From positions 186,001 through 250,000 of the forward strand of contig NHZP01000027.1 of assembly GCA_003313425.1 (NCBI GenBank): a stretch of 64,000 nucleotides of DNA. The letters run 5' to 3'. Position 1 is the first letter of the stretch. Each line of letters opens with the position of its first letter. The position numbers and the translations under genes are program-made. The DNA comes from Pseudopyrenochaeta lycopersici (taxonomy: Eukaryota > Ascomycota > Dothideomycetes > Pleosporales > Pseudopyrenochaetaceae). Under the pieces are notes generated by a model. It saw nothing but the letters and a program-made list of their open reading frames with translations, searched no databases and had not been told where the DNA came from. This document shows, piece by piece, positions 58,885 to 64,000 of this stretch.

Positions 58885-59421
58885 TTAGGAACCTATTAAG
58901 TAAGTTAAAGAGCAGTGTAATTGCCTAGAAGAAGGAAGTAGATATAGGTAGTAGAGAGAAGGGGAGTAGTATACTTATACACCTCTACGCCTACGGACCC
59001 TCTGAAACCCGGCCTCTTACTAGGGCAGTTGTAGGCAGCAGCTCGCCAGCAACTTACCTGTAAAGGGCAAACTACGTAAAGGGGTAACGAGCAGCTAGTA
59101 GGGATAAGCTATAACGACCCACCTACGTAACAGCGTTACACACGCAAACTTCATAAGCTAAACACGTAAGGCCCCGGCTAATAGCAGTCGCAAGAAAGGA
59201 ACACGCTAAGGCAGCTGGGAAACGGCGACCGTACAACAGTTGTGAAGGCAGCTACCTTACGTAAAAAGATTTACAGGTAAAGCTGTGAAAGCCGCCTATA
59301 GGAAATACATTACGTTACCTGGCGAACGACTGGAGACGCGTTGGGACTGGGGCGGCGCGAACGGCGTGCGCGTAACGTTCATACGGGTTAGGGACAACCC
59401 TTAAAAAAAGGGGAGGGCAAT
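58885..59421. other. Untranslated region between antisense gene and 3' LTR
   Basis: Contains the presumed promoter of the antisense gene (a TATA-like GTATAAGTATAC on the minus strand near 58970) and, at the right end, the polypurine tract of the element. No coding signal in plus orientation. Confidence 0.45.
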
Positions 59422-59626
59422 TATCACGAACACACTAGACCTAGCGGGGGACGACCTAGCGGAGGGCCCTCGGACCCATACTAGATAGAGCCCAGAAAGG
59501 CTTAGGACTACACTAGAGACAGGCTAGTATATAAATGAGAGCTACCCCCTTAGAGTAGAGGTTAAGGATTAGTCTTAATACTATCCCCTATTACTTAACC
59601 TCGACCTCTACTAACAGTCCCTAACA
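59422..59626 (+). repeat. 3' LTR of chromovirus B
   Basis: 205 bp, same length as the 5' LTR. Differences from the 5' copy are almost all transitions (first bases TATCACG versus TGTCACG, ACTAGAT versus ACCGGAT). Followed by target duplication CTATC. Confidence 0.95.
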
Positions 59627-59647
59627 CTATCTCTAGACTATTATATA

Positions 59648-59769
59648 AATAAGTATTATTATATAACATATAGTTTCAGGTAATAGTAATTACTTTATAC
59701 TATAAATAATAGTAAAGGGGATAGTTCTATATTGCTATAACTTAGCTATAGGAGAGAATAATACTTATT
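59648..59769 (-). promoter_or_regulatory. Self-priming site of Gypsy C
   Basis: One base inside the 5' LTR (which starts at 59662), 59648-59660 (AATAAGTATTATT) is an exact complement of AATAATACTTATT at 59757-59769 in the LTR. On the element's strand the LTR copy lies about 33 nt downstream of a TTAAAA box. Same geometry as Gypsy A and B. The sequence is AT-rich, so chance matching is more likely than in the other two cases. Confidence 0.5.
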
Positions 59770-59893
59770 ATCCCTACTCTGCGCAGCTAGCGCAGGTTTT
59801 AAGCAGGTCTGCTGCGGTGCGCGCTAGCCCTTAGAAAGGCCTAGCGCAATTATGCTGTAATACTAAGATTTAGATTTATAATACTTTGTTACA
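59662..59893 (-). repeat. 5' LTR of Gypsy C
   Basis: 232 bp; the first base pair has mutated (TATAACATATAG versus TGTAACGTATAG in the left copy). Abuts the truncated Tc1 copy at 59895 with no target duplication. Confidence 0.82.
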
Positions 59894-59894
59894 T

Positions 59895-60580
59895 CTCGCC
59901 GCGCTAGTGCGACGCGTTCTCTTATAACAACACTACCTTAACTTTATAGTATTATAATTATGCTACTACAACGCTAAATTCTTTAAGAAATAGACTAAAA
60001 TACGCGCAGACGTCTTAATTTAATAGTCTATTAGTAGAATTAAATTATTAGTATCCTATATAGTAGTGCTATAGTTACTAAAGTTACTAACATGTTTAGC
60101 TATAGTAAACGTAGTATACGTAATATTAGGAAAAGATATTTAATAAACTAGTAAAATAATAGATAAACTTTATAGTAGTAGACTACCTATACTATTACTT
60201 TATTAGAAGAAGATTATCTATTATAAAGTATGCGTATAGCTAAAAAGTACGTATAAAGAGCTAGCTAAAAAGGTAGTAGTTATAAATCTAGATAGCACTA
60301 CTTTAAAGGTACCTAGCTATTCTATATTATAGTAGTATCTATAAAGATAAGGCCTTACTAAATCTCTTTATAAGAAGCGTCTAAAGCTTAATAAATTACG
60401 TGCGTTATAGTAGCTTAAGTTCTATAAAGAGTACTCTTATTTTATATCGTATTAACGCACCCTACGCTTCTTAGATAAGTACTTCTTTTAGAAGGGCTGA
60501 AGGTAAACCTAAAAGTAGGTATTTTATAATTTATAAGAGAAATAGAAGATAATAATACTCTAAACCTATAAAAAAGGAAA
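59895..60580 (+). mobile_element. Truncated Tc1/mariner copy
   Basis: Begins CTCGCCGCGCTAGTGCGACG and follows the element at 9990-11339 from its base 26 (10015) for about 680 bp with many transition differences. Its left TIR tip is missing at the border with the Gypsy C LTR, and the right half is replaced by an LTR fragment. Confidence 0.85.
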
Positions 60581-60589
60581 ATAGCGAAG

Positions 60590-60690
60590 AGCAAATGGAG
60601 ACACATACAATAATCATATTTTTGACTACTTAATCGATTATCTCGTTCAATTATAATCCTATCGCATCAGATAACGCATTTTATCTGACA
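60590..60690 (+). mobile_element. Fragment of a Copia LTR
   Basis: Ends ATAACGCATTTTATCTGACA, like the end of the LTR at 28850-29063 (GCATTTCAGCATTTTATCTGACA region), with weaker similarity before it. Only the 3' portion is present. Confidence 0.6.
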
Positions 60691-62359
60691 GTACAGCGTG
60701 TACAGCATGCATCGTCAGCCTGACTCAGCCCACAATATTTAGATAGGACGCGACAGAATATCGTCTAGAAAGATGGGCTAGTCTAAAGCTAGGATAGGCT
60801 TATATTCAATTTAATAGCGGGCTAAGGATCTGCCTAGGCTAGCACTTTGCCTTAACAGAAGCTAGCTATACTATTATGCGTATTCTTCGACAATTAAGAA
60901 TATTAAATGTTAAGACGAGTAGCCTTTTAAGGAGGCCCTAACGCTGACTCTAGCGAGCAAGAATAGGACAAAAGTGTGTCTAACGCTAGTATAGGACAAG
61001 GGATGTACCTCAGGCCGGACGTAAGGAAGGGATCTTGGCATACGAAATTTCCACTGTCATCCTATTCAAAATCATGATCAGATTACTAGTGGAGGTGGTG
61101 AATGTACATTTGGCAGGAAGCGGCTGCGCGCGAGAAAGATGACGGAGATCTTGGCTTGCAACGCTCTCTCTGATAGTCAGCGGGACCAATCTCAACTGGT
61201 GTAACCGGACCTTTTTTTCCATATCCGGTTAGACCTAACATTTTTGAGATCAGCCCAACCAACCAGGATTAAGAAGATGACCCAATAAGACACAAGGCCA
61301 ATGGTATTGGCGTTGAAACTGTGGGGATCTAAATGCGGGGATGGTGGGTTCTAGAGACTTGGGAACTGGGGTCTGGGGCAAAATGACTCGCATGCTCCCG
61401 TTCTCGTGTCTCGCAAGCAATGATCTGCCAACCTCTCATGCTCCCCATCCTGACTGGGTACTGTCGAGGCCTCATCGCTTGTGTTTCCTGTTTGTGTTTA
61501 GCGCAGCTGAGCCAGCACTCACGTGCTCCTGGACGCTTATCAGTGTCTGAGAACAATTTCCATAGTTTCTTAGAGCGTGTGAGTTGCAAAGCCACGAAAA
61601 TGTCTCATTTCTTTGCGATATCTCTTCTGATATCTTTCCACCCAACACGTCAATCCTCAGCATAATCTGATCGATTGTACAACTGCTTTCATAGTTTCAG
61701 CCGGTATACTTTTTGGACGAATTGGACCAGTAACAAAAAAGTTGTTTCAAGTTGAAAAACACATAAGAAAGGGCGGGTTTGCGAGTTGGTACGTATGCGA
61801 CCAAATATTAAGGCCATGACTAGGAAAATAGGCGTACGGATTGCTTGTGTAGAGGCAGGTTGATTAAATGACTTGACGGGAGTTGACTGCCTGTACTGGA
61901 TGTGAGATACTGCTATGAGGTGTGCCATAAGCTGGGGGGGGGGGGGGAGGCAATCACCTATTAGCTGGGGGGTCGGCCGTTAGGGCCCGAGCGTTGGTGT
62001 CCCATCGCACTTAAGGCATGCTCTACAGTCCTGCCCAGCAGTTAAAGAACCCGACGTTATATCGATTATAGAGTAAGTGTTTCTGAACAATTTGCGCTAT
62101 TTAACAGGCCGATAGGTGTTGATTTGGTGGAGATGTTTCGAGATGAAAATCGTGTACCGCCCCCTATGAAAACAGACTCGCGCTTACTAAGGAATTTTGG
62201 AAATTGATTCACAGACCCTAGCTTCGCTAGGTTGCCGAGCCTCGGCTCGGCGTCTGAGGGATGAGACAAGCGTATTGGCGCCGTGCTGTGAGAGATTCTT
62301 AGCGGATGAAACTACACACTTCTCCTATTCACACAGTACCGCTATACTCGCCAGCCGCC
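60691..62359. other. Transition zone and upstream region of the second transcription factor gene
   Basis: About 60691-61000 is still TA-rich repeat relic. From about 61000 the composition is normal. Short frames on both strands (61010-61930) have no domain, start context or splice pattern and are not accepted as genes. A run of 14 G lies at 61934-61947, with AGCTGGGGG repeated at about 61964. The last few hundred bases should hold the promoter of the gene starting at 62360; no TATA box is obvious. Confidence 0.45.
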
Positions 62360-63847
62360 ATGACACCGAAGGCCTGCGACCATTGTTATCAGAATAAAGA
62401 GAAGTGCTCTTTCGCCCCTGAGGCGGAGGCATGCACACGGTGCCAGCATCTGGGAATTGTGTGTTGTACGTCTCGCAAAATGAAGCGCAAGGGTCGCCGG
62501 CCAGTTTTGAAGTCCTTTGGTCACGGCAGTCTACAGATCTGGGAGCCGGGACGAGACGATGAGGCAGATGCGAACAGCGCCAAACCAGGGCCTTCTACTC
62601 TCGATCGCCGTTCTGACCGGGCCGACATCGGTCTTGACAATACGTCATTACCTGCAAAACAGGGAGAGAGCAGCAAGAACATGGCGTTAAGTGGGTTTCT
62701 GGAGGAGGTGCTTCGGCGCTGCTTCACACCAATAGACATCGTGATGGACGACGACAAATTTACGATAATACATATTCCCTTTGCCATCGGTCGCAGCTTC
62801 ATGCAAGATTTCCGAAGGGCAATATACTCGGTCCTGTGCCACTCGGGCCCAGTCGTCAGAGACGGCTATCTGGCTTTCCTGGGCATGGTAGCACATTGCC
62901 AAGCTTCTCGCTTACACTGGACCACTCCTGACCTATGCAGGGGGGCAACAGCGTTGCAGAACCTACGAAACGTGGAGATTATGCGTCCCCAAGATGCCCT
63001 CTGTGTCCTTCTCCTCGGTCAGGCATTGTTTGTTTTTGAGGTCCTTACCGACTCCTTCACGACCTCAGCGCATTCTATTGTGCAGAGCGCGCTTATTTCG
63101 GCCAGGCCATGGTATCCGCTTCTGAGCAGAGTACCTGCCTTCGACACTGTCACGTTTTGTCCGGTTCTTATGGATATAGTGGGTTGTCTGGTATATCGCA
63201 AGGCACCAATAATTCGGATGTGTGCTCAAGACCGAATTGTTGTGGATCGCTACGCCGGCTTGTGCTCAACTCTCTTACCTTTTCTATACCGTCTATGTGT
63301 GCAGAGTCACGCAGCCAAGTCCAGTGCGGCCACCGTGGAGCGGGGCTTGACGGATAGAGAGCACCCTGAAGATTGCTATACGGACATAGAGAGAAGCATT
63401 GAGCTTTGGTCGCCAAACATTCCACCTGATTTCTTCACTGCCTACGACGAGGCAGAAAGGCAAATGATGACGACCCAAGCCAACGCTTACCGCCTTGCAG
63501 CTTTGCTTGTCATCCATCGCCTACGATTCCCCCTTGGTGTCCAAGATACCCTCGGGCAGAACTACGCTAATTGCATTTTTCACGAAATCTCGTCCTTTTT
63601 TGCTCATTCGAATACGCAGGGCGCCGGAGCCTTTCCTGTCACATTTCCACTTTTCATATCTATGTTTGAAGTCGAAGGCCCTGGCGAGGACCTACTGGAA
63701 GATGTGCGCCGCTTTCCCATACAGAGCATATGCATGTTGAAGCTGCATGACTTTGTCAGGCATGTTAGAAGGATCAAAGAATCAGGTTATAGTATGCTAT
63801 GGTTTGATCTCGTGGAACATGATCTTACTTACGCGGTTATCCCATAA
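62360..63847 (+). CDS. Zn2Cys6 fungal transcription factor
   Basis: Single exon, 495 residues from ATG 62360, chosen because it lies five residues before the first zinc-cluster cysteine; an upstream in-frame ATG (62306) would add an atypical 18-residue leader. Cysteines 6, 9, 16, 25, 28, 35 form C-x2-C-x6-C-x8-C-x2-C-x6-C (ACDHCYQNKEKCSF ... CTRCQHLGIVC), followed by a basic linker (KMKRKGRRPVLKS). The rest is helical and resembles the middle region of fungal-specific factors (LCVLLLGQALFVFEVLTDS, FPLFISMFEVEGPGEDLLED), without a firmly identified subfamily. The spacing differs from the factor at 26943, so they are not close paralogues. Intact, normal composition, located at the edge of the repeat block. 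No regulated cluster is visible in the remaining 150 bp. Confidence 0.88.
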   Translation: MTPKACDHCYQNKEKCSFAPEAEACTRCQHLGIVCCTSRKMKRKGRRPVLKSFGHGSLQIWEPGRDDEADANSAKPGPSTLDRRSDRADIGLDNTSLPAKQGESSKNMALSGFLEEVLRRCFTPIDIVMDDDKFTIIHIPFAIGRSFMQDFRRAIYSVLCHSGPVVRDGYLAFLGMVAHCQASRLHWTTPDLCRGATALQNLRNVEIMRPQDALCVLLLGQALFVFEVLTDSFTTSAHSIVQSALISARPWYPLLSRVPAFDTVTFCPVLMDIVGCLVYRKAPIIRMCAQDRIVVDRYAGLCSTLLPFLYRLCVQSHAAKSSAATVERGLTDREHPEDCYTDIERSIELWSPNIPPDFFTAYDEAERQMMTTQANAYRLAALLVIHRLRFPLGVQDTLGQNYANCIFHEISSFFAHSNTQGAGAFPVTFPLFISMFEVEGPGEDLLEDVRRFPIQSICMLKLHDFVRHVRRIKESGYSMLWFDLVEHDLTYAVIP

Positions 63848-64000
63848 AGCAAAGTATATTATAATAGAGACTATTAATAGAGGGCTGTGGTTATGAACGT
63901 CCCTCCCTGCGTACCGAAAAACTGTTAGAGAATAGGAAGAAGATGTGATAATCATTCAACTATGGCGGACTAGGGGCCTTTAATACAAGGTATTGACTCA

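Larger units (their letters stand above)
51476..59626 (+). mobile_element. Complete Gypsy chromovirus B, 8.15 kb, with antisense gene
   Basis: Two 205-bp LTRs (51476-51680 and 59422-59626) and perfect target duplications CTATC (51471-51475, 59627-59631). A polypurine tract (AAAAAAAGGGGAGGGCAA, about 59403-59420) precedes the 3' LTR. Gag and pol are in plus orientation and identifiable throughout; a chromodomain closes pol. The element is less AT-rich than A and C and keeps intact catalytic motifs such as YLDD, so it is the youngest of the three. Its frames are still closed by many TAG/TAA, mostly at former Gln or Trp codons, and the 3' LTR start TG has become TA, both RIP-like. It is inserted about 30 bp from the right LTR of Gypsy C. 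Confidence 0.95.
44597..59893 (-). mobile_element. Gypsy retrotransposon C with nested solo LTR and chromovirus B
   Basis: Direct LTRs at 44597-44806 (TGTAACGTATAGTTTCAGGC ...) and 59662-59893 (... ATACTTTGTTACA). Minus orientation: plus-strand GAGCCTTCCCTTTT next to the left LTR is a polypurine tract on the minus strand, and near 49257-49268 the minus strand reads V-Y-F-N-N-I-L-I-Y, reverse transcriptase YFDDILIY with both Asp changed to Asn. Without chromovirus B and the solo LTR the element is about 6.8 kb. No target duplication: the left flank is TTACC and the right flank is directly the inside of a Tc1 copy, so one side has probably been rearranged. Confidence 0.82.

Noticed and set aside
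61010..61930. Several short frames before the second transcription factor
   Set aside because: Short, on both strands, without domains or start context; probably promoter region.

Overview
The window looks like nuclear DNA of a filamentous ascomycete. Genes carry short spliceosomal introns (about 47-115 nt, GTAAGT/GTATGT donors, CTAAC/CTGAC-like branch sites). Two genes encode Zn2Cys6 transcription factors, a family confined to fungi. The transposons are heavily C-to-T/G-to-A mutated, as expected from repeat-induced point mutation (RIP). The layout is two gene-bearing flanks (about 1.6-9.9 kb and 62.3-63.9 kb) and one gene island (about 26.9-28.5 kb), separated by AT-rich nested transposons.

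Left flank: a copper amine oxidase (1630-4505, minus, 12 exons) that appears to have lost one 3' splice site; a broken junction at 5631-6154 where a 124-bp LTR joins an hAT transposase fragment to the first exon of a short-chain dehydrogenase/reductase; a secreted FAD-dependent oxidoreductase (6658-8319, minus); and a small secreted-protein gene next to, and probably split by, a Tc1/mariner element (9990-11339).

Repeat block 11.4-26.9 kb: a decayed unknown gene, an hAT C-terminus, two elements with hAT-like ends, a complete minus-strand Copia element (16337-21815, target duplication CCTAT) inside one of them, a 130-bp solo LTR, a Pogo/Fot1-like transposase relic and LTR remnants. A single-exon Zn2Cys6 factor (26943-28448) starts 18 bp after an LTR end.

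Repeat block 29-60.7 kb: three Gypsy elements. A (30008-43904, minus) contains a Copia fragment, an unclassified repeat block and a second Tc1/mariner element. C (44597-59893, minus) contains a GC-rich solo LTR and the complete chromovirus B (51476-59626, plus, target duplication CTATC). All three show the same arrangement: the sequence next to the 5' LTR is an exact complement of a stretch in the LTR about 30-36 nt downstream of a TATA-like box, the signature of Tf1/sushi-type self-priming. Chromovirus B also carries, between pol and the 3' LTR, an antisense reading frame of about 382 codons interrupted by a canonical 47-nt intron. Its 19 premature stops are all TAG/TAA, as expected for a real gene hit by RIP. 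This is the best candidate here for something undescribed.

Right flank: a second single-exon Zn2Cys6 factor (62360-63847, plus). No rRNA, tRNA or CRISPR array was recognised.
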